Shown in pieces: positions 9,983 to 22,385 of a DNA stretch of 64,000 nt. The translations under genes were made by a program, and so were the position numbers. Origin of the DNA: Fasciola hepatica (Eukaryota > Platyhelminthes > Trematoda > Plagiorchiida > Fasciolidae); NCBI GenBank assembly GCA_948099385.1, contig CANUEZ040000105.1, positions 868,001 to 932,000 on the forward strand. The letters run 5' to 3'. The notes under the pieces are model-generated. The model was not told the origin of the DNA. It did not search any database and was given only the letters and a program-made list of their open reading frames with translations. How positions within the stretch are numbered: position 1 is the first letter of the stretch; every line of letters starts with the position of its first letter.

Positions 9983-10800
9983 TTAACAAGTCCCTTCATC
10001 GATCGTCCCCACTGGTGCACATGACGCCGGCCGACTGTCTAGGACCTCCCGCTCCTCCCAGTGGATCTCCATGGGAAATACCATAACATCCAAATTGGCA
10101 AGGGTAGCGTTGTCCTCCACCTTCGGACAGTGCAGCCAGTTTTCATTTTCCAGCACGTCTTCAAATATAACCATCTCAGACAACGTACGCGGATTCCTTA
10201 TCGCACCGGGCTTTACCCTATATTCACCTGGTGCAATTTGATACCTGTACACTGCAGCCCTCTCCGCAGTCTATCGCGAGCAGCCTCATCAGCGAAATCT
10301 ACTGGTACTTTTCTCTCTTGATGTTCGCCTTTGTTCGCAAGTGGCGACTTCCATGTCCTCACTCCGTGCACCTTTTTAAGAGCATAAGGGTACAACGGTA
10401 GGGATTACCTGCAATTTACACCGTCACAGAACCCCCCCCCTTCGGGCCTAGCTGTAGGTTTCCTTATGAAGGGTGCCTCTTGGTTTATGGTCAGGGGCCC
10501 GCTGCTTGAGACTCCGCCCATCAATACGATCTGCCTTCGTAGACCCCTCACTTTTTCTCTAACATCGGGAGCTTGGAATGGTCAGCTTTAGCCCGTCCTT
10601 CAGTATAGTATGCTCAGTCGCCTTTTCGGACTGCCTTGCTCTTCTTGGTCTTTTCTCAGTCCATTTACCTTCGTCCGTTTGTTTCGAGGGAGCTAAAGGA
10701 AAGACCACGGGGCAAGCTCTTGGAACTCGGCTGCGCGCTTCAGTGACTCTCCTCTCGGGCGAGACTACTGTAAGTCAGTTCTCACAAATCGAACAAAGAG
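9983..10800 (-). pseudogene. LINE II ORF1 remnant
   Basis: Minus-strand frames contain a coiled-coil-like LREKVRGLRRQIVLMGG stretch (about 10560-10510), then ALKKVHGVRTWKSPL (about 10380) and ADEAARDRLRRGLQ (about 10290). Position, 5' of the endonuclease, and the basic composition fit a LINE ORF1. No known domain could be assigned with confidence. Confidence 0.45.
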
Positions 10801-10860
10801 TAGCCAATCCAAACGAATTCCGAAACCGGAACAAGACTGATTCGTAGGTTCTACGGTACA

Positions 10861-11837
10861 AAAATGAAAAGAGCAAAAAGTACAAATGTATGCTAACTTC
10901 ATTTGTGCATACAAACAGACTCAACAGTAAAACCCAAAGGTTCAAAACCCAGTGGCTCGAGCACGACAGCCAGAGGCGGTTCAAGGCCAAACGTAAATAT
11001 CTCACACTGACAGACAAATTTGTAACAGTGTGTCGCAAGAACGAGCTTTTAAAAGTGATGTCAATCATGGTCACGTTCACAAAGCACGTAGAGCACTCGG
11101 AAGAATTTTCGATATTTGCCCTTCACACTTACTACTTCCACAAATGGCTTCCGGCTGCCTGATGGCAGTATTTTGGGGCCCATGCCTGTGATACCTTCAC
11201 TTGAGCCTGTAGTCTGAAGGTGAGATCGGCCGCCTCCTTGCAAGGAAAGCAGACACACTTTAGCCATGGGTTCTGCTTACAAAGGATGTGGCTGTCCTTT
11301 GCTGTTTCTGAACACCTATGGAGTGCCCACCCCCTGCACGCCTCATACCCTGTATCATTTATCGCACTTTTTGGCATTCAGATGAAAGACACGGGTGAGA
11401 AACGCGTGGAAAACGGAACGGCACAAAATGCATGAAAATGGCTCAAGAGCTCTTCAACCAAAAGCAGAAACTTTGACACTTTTGACTACAACCCTCTACC
11501 ACATTTGCACAAAAGCTTCAAGCGAGTAAAGATTGCCTCACAAAAACACCGAATGCTACTCAGCAGCACAAGGAGGAGAATGAAAGATGTTCTCCGAATG
11601 AAAAGCATTTCAAAAGCTATTCCCATAATGCTGCGCTACACCAGCTCATATTGCATGCTGTTATCAATATAGTTTTCATTCAGCTATCTTAGGAAATACT
11701 ACAAAGTACAGCTCCTTAGGGCGCTCCAGTAACCCTGAGAAATTCAGGGAACTTTCTCTTAGCGGCAAAAATTCTAACCTGGCTTTAGTAGCCATTACTG
11801 TTCCGCCTCACTCACAGCGTCTCTTTGATATTTCAGA
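10861..11837. other. Unassigned spacer
   Basis: No convincing reading frame or repeat. It separates the divergently oriented LINE II (minus) and LINE III (plus) and may contain their 5' UTRs. Confidence 0.35.
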
Positions 11838-12585
11838 ATGCCAGGCGAAGTAAAGAAGACTTCCAGTAATACCCCATCCATTCATACTCCGGCTACTAGG
11901 AAAAATAGACTTATTCAAACTCCCATGGTCTCAAAATAATGTTCGGTTGAGCTCTTTGACTTTGTAGGCTTGGCAACGGAAGGAACAGCTGTTTCAGACC
12001 AAAGCTTCCCAGATATAAAGTCTCAGCTTCTGGAGCTGGAACCTACGGTATCTAAACTCGCCCCCCTACTGTTCGCCACTGAACGAATCGAACATTCTAT
12101 TTTACAAAACCTGACAGCGGCTGGCCGCTTCGCCGACTCTGTTGCGTCCGAAGTTCTCATAAGAGTGGGAAACCCTCGTAATGCAGTCGTGGTTAATGTC
12201 CCAGAGAGAATACCCCTCGAGCAAGTCAAGCAAACGTTGTTGAATACACGTGGTTATGGCCCACCTTCCTTGTCAAATACCAAGGCTGCGTAAACGCGTT
12301 TGGCGCTTCAAATGCCCAATTCTTATGCGATTTGCAGACTATAAATCCGCCAAAGGATTCATCAAAATGCGTAGCACTATAGCTTCTAATTACCCCTACA
12401 AAAACTTAAAAATAGCCGGAGATTAAACCCATCTTCATCGGTTGTTTGGTACACCCCCAACTCTAATTCACTTTATGTTCCCTCCGGCGATAAACTACTA
12501 GCCGTCCAGAGAAAAAGGTATACCAGTCTTCCCACCCTTCTCACAAACTCCTCCTTCATTCATCTGTCTCCTCCTAAATAAACTC
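11838..12585 (+). pseudogene. LINE III ORF1 remnant
   Basis: It starts at an ATG in a frame reading MPGEVKKTSSNTPS, which stops near 11938. The frame starting at 11970 then carries FPDIKSQLLELEPTVSKL and IRVGNPRNAVVVNVPE, a basic/acidic mix with a helix-like N-terminal part. CR1-like LINEs carry an RNA-binding ORF1 here; no zinc knuckle or RRM could be confirmed. Confidence 0.5.
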
Positions 12586-13179
12586 GCCTTAACTCACCAA
12601 ACCCAGCTTCGATCTTTAACAGTATCCCTGGCCCATATGCATCGGTGGTCCCTACAAATTCACCGCGCTCACAGCCTGCCAATACCAAGGTACGGCCTCC
12701 ACAAGCCGTCCACTCTGCCCCACATTGCACTACTCACCTGACAACTATCTCTATTGCTCACGATACAAACTGCTCCATACTTGGTGTTCCACCCAACTTG
12801 GGTTGCCCCCCTATAGCGTGCAGCTTGATCTACTCTCCCACACCCTTATTCCTCACATATTTTCAGCCCTGCCCTCCGCACCCCTCTTTAGTCAATACTC
12901 AGTTCCGACTGGCCGGTATTCCTCAACTGCTCCTAATCACCCCTGTCTGATATCGACCCCCAAAACCCCACCGGTTTTTCCCTTTGCTCAGGAGTTTCCC
13001 CTCAGTTGATGCCCAGTTGTTCTACCTCTCAGCAGCCCCTCTCCTTGCAACATTTACTCCAGCTTGGCTGGAAGCCACTCCATCCGAACCTCTACTAGCC
13101 TCAACATCAAGGTATTCCCCTTTGACCCTGATCTCCACTTCTTCCAATCGCGCTAGCCTGCCTCCTTCCAACTTACACT

Positions 13180-13800
13180 ACCTCTGTGATGGGCCTATAC
13201 CACCTTCCGCAAATGGTATATCTAAAGCCTTATTCGGCCCGCTTTCTATTCTTGGCAAACTCTCGCACCTGAAAAAGCGTGTCCTCACGAATAATTACGA
13301 CGTTATCTTGATAAAGGAATCCTGGCTGTCTGAGAGTGCTCCCAATGATCGCATATCTTTGGTAGGGTACAGTCTTCTAAGGACCAACGGACCAAACCGG
13401 ATTGGCGGCGGTTCACTTTCGACCTCCAGAGCACTGTTCTTCACATTGGCTGCGTTCATGGCTCCCCAAATTCCCCCAGTTCCTTGCTTCCACTTCTCAT
13501 TAGGTCTTTCAAATACCTCTCTTTCCTCCCTTCTGGGACCAAGCTTATTGCGTGTGACTTCAATCTTCCTCAAATGTTTTGGCCTCCCCTCTCGGCTCCT
13601 CCCAATCTTACGGGCCTGATGACTAGCAATAATCTTGGTGGCTGGGCACAATATGTTGCCAAACCTACCAGAAACAGGGAACATACTAGATCCGGTATTT
13701 AATCATAACATGCCTCTCATCGACGTGTCCGTAACACGAAATTTCCACGGCAGTGACCACAAAATGGTTATCTGCCATCTGCCTCTTAGTGGCCCACCTA
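13180..13800 (+). pseudogene. LINE III AP-endonuclease domain
   Basis: Blocks in order: LSHLKKRVLTNNYDVILIKE (about 13261-13320, with the catalytic Glu of the xxTESW-type motif at its end), SWLSES, SLVGYSLLR, then in another frame ACDFNLPQ (13547-13570) and in a third frame GSDHKMVICHL (about 13749-13780). The DFN and SDH catalytic motifs are present, and at least two frame changes break the domain. Confidence 0.75.
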
Positions 13801-16040
13801 ATCCCGCACACCCCTCCAACACTACATTCCTATGCAGAAATTGGGCTTTGCTAGTCACGCTTATTCGCCAGGAAGACTGCTGTGATTATTTCCTCACCCA
13901 AGACCCTCAGCTTGCTGCGGATATTTTCTACTCCTTCTTTTCCGACTGTTTGAGAAAATTGTCCAACACTTCCCAGGCTGTACCTAAAAAGAGGTCGCCT
14001 GTCTCGCCATTCCATAAGAAGTATCATAAACTTCTCAAACAAATACGTAATTCCAACGACTTTTCAATTTTTATTCGTCTAAACCGCCTCTCAACACTTA
14101 CTCAACGACAAAATAATACACGACATCGTGAACAAGGAGCCAAGGCATTGAGTCATCCCTGCAAGTCGCAGTTCTTTTCTAGGTTGCATAAGAATAGAAG
14201 CGCTGATGTCAAGGCCAACTTCCAACTTCTGGTTCCGGATAATAACTCATCTATCACCTCCCCACCTTGTATAGCCGAAGCCTTCAGTGCATTGTTTGTC
14301 TCAGCCGTGGCTCCAGCTGCTGTCGTTGCTAATCCCTCATCTTTATCATTTACTGATTCTGTCCTTTCTACGATAACCTCCGATGCCAGAAGTATTTATA
14401 AGCTACTATCCAGTAGCAAACCCTACCATCGATTGGGTCCCGATAGCTTACCGCCAGTTTTCCTTGTCAACAGAGGACCAAAACTCCCCCTTTTGCTGCT
14501 TTACCTTTCCACTCTTTCACTTAGTGGGAGCTCCGTGCCTGCTAATTGGAAGCGCTCGGTAATCATTTCCATTCATGGAAAAGGAACTTCACAAGAGGTA
14601 TCCAATTATCGCTTTATAAACCATGCCGCATTTTATCCAGAATAATGGAAAAAATAGTGAAAGATTACATTATTAACTATTTATTAGGCCTCAGTCTTAT
14701 TAATCGCAACCAACATGGATTCCTCCGTTCACGGTCATGTACGAATTGTCAGTGAGATTTTCTGAATCTCGTCAGCGACTCTGCTGAAAGTGAGAAATAT
14801 TTTGTTGTTCTTTATCTTGAATTACCAAAGGCATTTGATCGTGTACCTCACCCCCACCTTTTAACAATGCTACGATCATTTGACATTGTTGATCCACTAC
14901 TTTCTTGGTTCTCATCTTACTTATCTCATCGTTCGCAGGTTCTCTCGTTTAACGAGCACACCTCAAACCCTAAGCCTGTTAATAGCTGCCTTATTCAGAG
15001 CAGTGTTTTGGGTCCCCATCTTTTCCTCCTATACATATAAATGATGTTTCCGACAATACTTAGTGGCACACCGTTTTTGTTCGCGGACGACGTCAAGATA
15101 GTCTACACTCTTTCGCCTGGCAACCTCAGTACTACTTTCTCTAAAATCTCTGCTGATTTAGCCGCTCTTGATGAATGATGCTCAACCTGGGCGATGAAAT
15201 TCTCCACCGACAAGTGTATCATTCTTACACACAAATTCCAGGTTCCTCCTGGTTCCTTATGCGTCGGCGGTTTACCGATCGACAGCCAGCCTTTAGAGAG
15301 AGACCTTGGCTTAAGTTACTCTTGCTCTTTCAACTTCCCGGAACATGCTGTCTTCCGAACGGCGAAGGATAAAAAGCGTCTTGGTCTTCTGCTCAGGTCC
15401 TTCCAGCTTAGGCAGAGCATTCTTCATATGTACAAAGTACTAGCCAGGCCCCCTCTCGAATACTCTCCCTTAATCTTCACTAGTATGCAAAAATCCGACA
15501 GGATTATTATCGAATGTATTTAGAGAAGTTTCAAAAAGCAGCTCACTGGTTGTTCGTCAAACTTAAACTACAGGGAACGATGCTTATCTCTCAAAATCGA
15601 GCCATTGTGGCTCCTGTATAAACTTTTGAATAAGCAATCCTATTTCTCCAACCTGTTATGCTTCTCCCCGGGTACTGGATATTCACTCCGTAATAGACAG
15701 TATACTATTAACAGACCCTTCGTGAGGACTGTTCTACGCTCTAAGTTCTTTCTCTTCAGGTACTACAGAATCTGGAGTAAACTCCCTTTACGGATCAGAT
15801 CATGTCAGTCAAAGTATGCTTTCGTGGATGCTATTGATAAATTCCTTTCTGCCGAAAATGTTTTGCACTTATTCAACTTTCACCTAACCGAAAGTCAGGC
15901 TCACGAGAAAGTCCTCGACTTTAAAGCCATTGCTCCGCTTTCTCGCTTTACCCTACCTCCCCAAACGTCTTCACCTTTTCTGAATTCTGAATGTCCTGTT
16001 TGGCCGCTGCTTCTTAAACTTCGCCATCGACCTATTTAGA
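13800..16040 (+). pseudogene. LINE III reverse transcriptase and C-terminal region
   Basis: A linker (13800-14370) leads to a GPDSLPPVFL block (about 14437), WKRSVIISIHGKG (about 14550), NQHGFLRSRSC (about 14705), LPKAFDRVPH (about 14825, first catalytic Asp), QSSVLGPHLFLLYI (about 14996) and FLFADDVKIVY (about 15074-15106, intact catalytic Asp pair). WAMKFSTDKC (about 15190) and a long C-terminal part with RIWSKLPLRIRS (about 15770) end at TAG 16037-16039. The order matches CR1/Jockey-group RTs. Stops near 14755, 15041 and 15522 and frameshifts inactivate it. Confidence 0.82.
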
Positions 16041-16307
16041 GCATGTCTGCATCCACTAATTGTTTTTCTATACCAACCTATAGGATCCTACCAATTTCAC
16101 TTGAAATTTGTCCTTACCGATGCGTTCGCATTTAAAGGGAGGCCACCGTAATACTCCTCACAGATGGTTAATGTACCTCATCCGCTCCACGACTTATTAC
16201 CTTTATTTAGTTATATCACGTCTGCGGCCCTGAAACCAAACTCAACAACACTACATAAACTGCATAAGTAACTACCCCCTGGTCGGCCATACAAATATAT
16301 ATGTATT

Positions 16308-16311
<4 letters not shown>
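16041..16311 (+). other. Probable LINE III 3' UTR
   Basis: Non-coding sequence between the LINE III stop and the (TA)n tract. LINE V on the other strand also has a (TA)n tract about 80 bp after its last coding block, so the tract may be part of the 3' end. Confidence 0.3.

Positions 16312-16375
<64 letters not shown>
16312..16375. repeat. (TA)n microsatellite
   Basis: An uninterrupted TA run of 32 units. Confidence 0.98.
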
Positions 16376-16376
<1 letters not shown>

Positions 16377-16769
16377 TTCACCGTCCTGTATTGGTATATT
16401 GGTATATTTCTCGGCCATGGTCGAGAAGCACGCGCTAACGCATGATCATGGAGTAACACATTACTCAGTAAGATGAAATATCCACAAATTAGCATAAGCA
16501 TGTTAGGCAGCCCAAGGCTCCTCTTTATCTCTTAATTTAAATCGTCTTTTTTCCACACCAGGTCCCACCACATATACTTCCGTTACCACCTCTGCGATCT
16601 TGCACTGAAAATTCCCGTCTCGTTTCTCTCACTTGCCCGAATCACTAAACGAACTCAACATCCAGTTATTAAGTCACCATTTCTGCCCCCGTCCTATCCC
16701 TGAGCTAAGTTTCTTCCGTAACTTCACGCAAAACTTAGTCTTTTCTTCTGCTGAATGACAGCTCCCCTG
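16376..16769. other. Unassigned pyrimidine-rich spacer
   Basis: The plus strand is pyrimidine-rich from about 16500. No reading frame or known repeat was recognised. It leads directly into repeat module copy A. Confidence 0.35.
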
Positions 16770-16943
16770 TACAGTTATCAATGAACACTCGTGCCACTCC
16801 CAACAGTGCGGGGCGCGGTCAGATCCACCGCTATGGCCGGCGCACATCGGGAGTGCAGGCCGTCTGCAACGATGTGCGAGCGCAACTAGACTGGTGGATC
16901 ACACCTGTGTTCACACTTCGTGAAGTGAACACAGGTGTGATCC
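16770..16943 (+). repeat. Dispersed repeat module, copy A (3' half replaced by a hairpin)
   Basis: It shares CACTCGTG, GCGGTCAGATCCA, GGCCGGCGCACATCGGG and GCAACGATGTGCG-type blocks with 50470-50695 (plus strand), and with 22150-22385 and 42900-43130 (minus strand). In the other copies the module continues for about 80 bp more. In copy A it breaks at 16896, where a perfect hairpin begins. Confidence 0.75.
16896..16943. repeat. Perfect 19-bp hairpin
   Basis: Arms 16896-16914 and 16925-16943 are exact reverse complements of 19 bp around a 10-nt loop. The left arm overlaps the GGATC of the repeat module. It is not followed by a T run, so it does not look like a bacterial-type terminator. Confidence 0.9.
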
Positions 16944-19296
16944 AGCTTTGGTAAACGAAAGCTTCATGTCTTTCATTGCCCGACACTGGTAGGTCAGCGA
17001 TTCTCGGGAACGAACGAACGGTGTTTGAATTCTAGTCGAATACAATGAGTTTTACCAAGCACTAATGAGCCTGTCTGTCAACGGCTTTTTGGTGTGCAAC
17101 ACCAGACTAGCAGCCGATTAGTGCCCCACCGGGCCAAACGGGTGTCGTTTTCGGTCACACTCAAGATAGAATCGTAATCTGGAAAAGGGGAGGAAAATAT
17201 GAATTTGTGTGAATGCAGGCCGACCGATAAGAAAAGGGTCACCTTTGCTTTTGGAAAGTGATGAATATTCACAAGCTGTTACGTGAAGTGGGGCGGTGAG
17301 TCTGTTTATTAGTTCGTCATTCAGGGAAAAACGATCTGATGGCAAACTGTGTGAAAAGATTTTCAAAAACAGTAAAACAAAAAATACACCATCGGTGAAA
17401 ATACAATTTGTGCAGGGCTTTCTTAGGGACGGCTTTTTATCCGGTTGCTCAGAGGGGTAAAAATACATACTGAACACAGGATAAATAAATAAATATCATC
17501 CATAGCCACTTCGTCTTTATTTCGGAATATATATTGCTGACTTCGTAAATTCTTAGGTAGAGTTTCTCCCCTCTTCTTTTGCGTCTCTTGATGAATGACT
17601 TGGGATTTTCCAAGTACTTTACATGAGGGAGGCCGATAGTTGCATCTCACAAACGTGTTGTACGAGATCTTGTACTTCGGTAACACAAAATACCTGGAAA
17701 TTTATGGTCCAGGGAGTGCAACACTTTACAGCTTCTTCTCGTGGTTAGGGTGGTTATAAAATCATCTGACAAGGACTTTTTAAAGGGGATCCACGTTGAC
17801 TGCTACACGGAGATTTTCCAAGCTATATTTCCCGACCAGCTAAAAATTAGAAAATACGAATGTACTTACCTGTACGGATGGTCGACTTTGATGCTCTGGT
17901 GGTGAGTCGACCGCCGCTTGAAAGACTCTCAGACCCCAAATCTGCTGTTGGCTAAGAGCTTTTGGCTCTACTTCAACAGCATGGACACCAGTTGTATTTA
18001 CCTATTATGAAGTGAAATTGAAGAAACACTTGACAGCATGAAGTCCTTCTTAGCACACCTCCTGAATGGGATTAGGCCAAAAAAGCCCGTGTTCTCACAA
18101 TGTCGCCTCATCACAAATGAGATATTTTGCACTCAGGACCATCTTGCGCCCCAAATTACTCTCCAGACCCGTCTCTTTAGGAATACAAATGTACTCTGAC
18201 CCACAGAAACTGGATATGAATGACCAACTTAACACGGAGAGTTTTACTCACTATGGCATGAATCTCACGAAAGACAGCACTACAGAACGACTACTTCATG
18301 TCCAAAGATATGTATGCATATAAACAAGTATATGCAAATATATAGGAAGAAGTGTACTTACGAAGGAATAACAATATACGAGGATTAAATAAGGTGATAA
18401 TATGCTCCTTAGTTTTATCTGTGAGTGGTAAATCATTTTTCTCCGTTGGAAAAACGAACGGCACATCCTAACAGCGGCGGAAGAAGAAAACAGGTGCATC
18501 ACCGCCTGGCCGCAGGGGCATTCAGTGGAACAAAACCAGCCCTATTGTAACCCAGATATATCCTGTAAAATGCCATGGTACTAGTATTATTATAATTCAT
18601 CATGAGGTTCCATGAAATTCTGGGCAAGATTTCAGAGCAAAAGTCTGGAGTCAAAGCCTCAAGTTAGCTGAAACACTTTTGTTATTGCCCTGCTTGAATC
18701 CTTGTCAGAAGCAAGCTTTCGAGCATGCTTTCCCCGACACTTACGATGAGGGGATAATAGACAACCCTAGCAGTGGCGGACCCCTTGGGGTGCGAGTAAT
18801 GAGTGATGAGTGGAAAAGACGGGGGTGTGCTTGTTTTCCTGATTTTTTGTAGTACATAATACTCAACTAATGAAATCACTTCTGGCTGCAAAATTAGTTG
18901 ATTCATGTACCACACCCTCTTAAAAATCGGAGGACTTCCCCGCCAGCCATGACCCGATCCTGCGTACGGGAAGCCCTAAATAAAGCGGGTCATGAGATAA
19001 GCCATCAGTAGTTCTGTCCAGCCATGTGCGGGTGACATTTTGCATAGCGAACTCCTCATAAATAAACCGATCGAACCTCTCCCAGTTTAAACCCCGATGT
19101 GTTCCCTACATCACTCTCAACCAGCTCACTGATCCGAAATTCCTTTTTCCAAAAACACATCCCGAACTTCAACTGCGTGCAACCCGCTGTGTCCACAAGT
19201 TTTCCTTCATAAAGAGATCAATGAAGACCACTACCCGTTAAAAAAATATGAAAACACTTAACCTAAAAACTACACCCATAATTGATTTTTTCTAAC
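16944..19296. other. Unassigned, 2.35 kb
   Basis: Only short open frames without recognisable domains are present. It contains a TATAT-rich AT segment near 17460-17530. No RNA gene was recognised. Confidence 0.35.
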
Positions 19297-19860
19297 TTAA
19301 CCCTGGATGCCCAATCGTAAATTGCTTACGGCCTAAAATCGGTCGTGAACTACCTAGGTTCCTCAGTACTCACGCCGCTCACTTCGCGCAAGTGAAGAAT
19401 GAACATGAGGATCATACGCGGTAGGCTTAGGCTTCATCTTGTAAACAGCTTCAACTTGCACATGGTATAAAGCGTCTGTGCATTTTGAGTCAAGAATATA
19501 AACCACTTCACCATTGACTAGAGCTACCGGCTACCGGAACCAAACTTAGCGTTTATTTAGAACCCACCCACAAAAGAAGATAGGTATTCGGGTAGCCACG
19601 GCATCGATTACGGCCACCAAACTGTTCTACATGATATTATATCTCAATTTCACAATCATTTCTACCACCATCAGCTGATTTAATCCTTCACACGCACAGA
19701 TAATTGACGTGCTACTGCCTCATCAAAACGTTTTGTCAGTCCATGACAAAGTTAACATATCCTTTAAAGTGTAGCCATATTCTAACTGCATTTATATAAA
19801 ATCGCCAAGCCTATGGTATTATGTGTCCTTCTTTTATCACAGCGTACAGCTGGGACCACT
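19297..19860 (+). repeat. Inverted repeat IR-1, left arm (partner 39681-40219)
   Basis: 564 bp that matches the reverse complement of 39681-40219 with about six substitutions by eye and one 25-bp indel near 19319-19343. Similarity fades rather than stopping sharply on both sides, with patchy matches for about 30 bp more. No coding domain or terminal motif is visible. Confidence 0.9.
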
Positions 19861-22149
19861 TATATACTGAAGCTAACATCATCTGTTGCGGGCCCGCCAC
19901 AGCCTTATGTAGCCAACCGGGCAGCATGAGTTATACTTCGGATAAAGCATCGGATAGACTGAACGCGATCGGATACAAGCGTCCGTTCCTATTTTCAGCT
20001 TCTTCCATGCGGGAACGTGGGTCAAGAGCGGTCTTATTGGATGTGGCCCTATTTTTCCAGGCGTGGAAGATTTGTGAACCTTGGTGAGATATCATCGTAT
20101 GCACTACCTTGGCCTCGGTCGTTTGCTCACAAGCACTGAGAAGGAGAAATGAATTACTCTGGCACACACCTCAGTGAGAGGCAGGACCAGAACAGCGAGC
20201 GATGAAAAAGGTCCGAAGCCACCTTGCATAAGGAAAAACAGAAGCCGTGGGCCCACGAAAGATGTGTCGGTTCCCTTAGATTAGTCGAAAATGTGCGCTT
20301 CTGAAGTAACCCCTAAGGTACCTGAAACCGGCTTGATTAATATCACGCGTAGGCAGTGCACGGGCACGGGATAAGCGACGTGGGATGAATCCAGTATTCA
20401 GCTTGAAGGCAATAAAGACCAAATTGATTCCTCTGAGATTTTTTCGTGAGAACTTTTCGCCATTTTAAAGTCGGCACAGTCATCGATTCACACCATTCCC
20501 CGGGGACTGCACCACAATTCTAGGTTGACCGGAGGAACTTTGTTACCTGCGAAACCGGAGGTTCGTCCCCATTGTTGACAAAGGATGGAGACAACCGATC
20601 ACGTCCAGTGAAATTTCCATATTTTCTGTTAACCTGTCTTTCGCATAACATCCACTCCATGTGCAGGAATGATATCGTCCAGCATCGGTTCTCCTGCACA
20701 TTTGATAATGATAATGGTTTATTTTGGATAAACCGGGGCATGCTGCAACTGAAGATCAAACGGCACAATCGGAAGCAGAGTCCGAATTCCAAGAGGGTGA
20801 TCCGGGTATGTGCACTCGATATAGTATGGGAAAATGTATTCACGTCACTGTTTATGGTGGCGTCCGGAAATTTCGAGCCCAAGGTTGGGTGGCCGAGCCG
20901 GCCGAGTCAGGGTTGAGCTGGCTAGAAGTAGTAGACTCTTATTCAGCTATTACAAAAGAGGGACTGGGCAATAGCAGAATCAAATAGAACTGACGGAAAT
21001 TTCGTTCGCCCTGAGGAAAAAGAATTTTCCAGGGGAGTATGGAAAGTATTAGGATTGGAAACCAAACGCTGAAAGGAGTGAAGTAACGGACAAAGAACAT
21101 GAAAACTCCTTCGGAGATTACCTTTGTAACTTTTAGCGACCAAATATTGGCTGGGTCAATTAAATACCCGGTGAACGGCTCATCTGTAGAGCGAGATTGC
21201 CTTGGTGATAGTGAAGGAAGTGGCCGGATATAAACATGTAATCCTTGAGCAGATTGCTTACTTTCAGAAAAGTGGAATGAGATGCACCAACATGGAAATA
21301 GGAACTGAGAGGCAGATTCGTTTGTGATGCATAGCCCTGATGGTCGCAGATGTACGGTTTACAAAGGAGATGAGTATTTAAATGACAAGCAAGTATTTAC
21401 GTAATGATTATCGTTATCTAACGGCTGAACTTGACGACCAAAGAGTTGCAAAGGATCGAACTTGTCCGACCGGATTCGCCAAAATGGGAAACCCTATATG
21501 AAAAAGCACCAAACTACCGACAAAATCGTTTGCAAAGTTGGGCGGTGAGGTGATTCACAGGTGGAATACTATTTGTTGATATTCTTCGTAAAAGGTGGAT
21601 TTTGTGATGTGACAGATCAAAATGCTTCGATGCAGATGTCTCCCAGATGTGAATATATGAAGAGGGCATGAATCTTTGCAAGTTGAGTATATTGCAGTGC
21701 TACAGCCGTGTTTGGGCAAATCGTAGGACTGATAAAGAGAGAGTGAACTGTCTTAAAATCGTAGACTGTTGGGATGCTCCGGAGACAAATATTCTTCAAT
21801 GAAATATACGGTTTTGACATAGTGGAACGGAAGTGTATGGCAGCACAAAGTGTGACCCTTTTCAAATATATCGGTGAATGCGATATAAAGGGGCAACTTT
21901 TATATTTGGGATTGGTTCAGTTTGCGAATAAGACATGTGGGTGCTTTGGCACGAATTCTCGGAAAAAGGGATTGTGAACCGTAAGTCAAATATGGTAACG
22001 GTCTTTTAAACACGCGATAATTATGCAAAAAGGGAAGAAGATCTTTCCGGACGTAGGAAGTTGTAAATTAAGATGGCGAGGATGGAGACTAGTACGACGA
22101 AAAATAGGTGATAACTGGGGGAGATAGTGGCATATTTGCAGCGTTTTGG
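19861..22149. other. Unassigned, 2.3 kb
   Basis: No domain-bearing frame was recognised. From about 20900 the plus strand becomes purine-rich, as in several other non-coding blocks of the window. Confidence 0.35.
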
Positions 22150-22385
22150 GTGCATGAATAGTTTGTTTTTGCCTCAACCAGTGCTGGTGGGTGGGGCTGG
22201 CCGTGTTATGGACACCCAACATGAAAACTATTTTTTTGACAGCAGGTGCGATCCGCCACCATGGCTGCGCCCGCACATCATTGCAGAAGTCCTGCGTACC
22301 CGATGTGCGCCGGCCAATGCAGTGGATCTGACCGCACCCCGCACCGGCGGGTATGGCTTCAGTGATACTGGCGTTGTCGCATCTC
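22150..22385 (-). repeat. Dispersed repeat module, copy B
   Basis: The reverse complement aligns with copies A and D across GTGCGGGGTGCGGTCAGATCC, GGCCGGCGCACATCGGG and a GATCGCACC block, then across the GTGTCCA/GGCCAGCCCCACCCACC end. Minus orientation as for copy C. Confidence 0.75.

Larger units (their letters stand above)
7441..10860 (-). mobile_element. LINE II, CR1-like non-LTR retrotransposon, near full length but decayed
   Basis: Read right to left, there is an ORF1-like region (10860-9983), an endonuclease with a VGDFNLPHIDW motif (about 9490) and a GRSDH-like end (GRSNHACVK, about 9260), then a reverse transcriptase (about 8700-7750). The C-terminal region ends near 7450 and directly abuts LINE I. 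It is broken by many frameshifts. It appears to belong to a different CR1-like subfamily from LINE I, because the endonuclease ends and RT blocks differ in wording. Confidence 0.72.
11838..16040 (+). mobile_element. LINE III, CR1-like non-LTR retrotransposon
   Basis: The most complete LINE in the window. It holds an ORF1-like region (11838-12585), a proline-rich linker (12600-13180), an endonuclease (about 13180-13790), a reverse transcriptase (about 14370-15520) and a C-terminal region ending at 16039. The catalytic FADD box is intact at 15080-15091 and the endonuclease SDH at 13752-13760. About ten frameshifts or stops separate the segments, so this copy is dead, but decay is lighter than in LINEs I and II. 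Confidence 0.85.

Noticed and set aside
16896..16943. The hairpin as a Rho-independent terminator
   Set aside because: No T run follows, and the window is eukaryotic, where such terminators do not apply.
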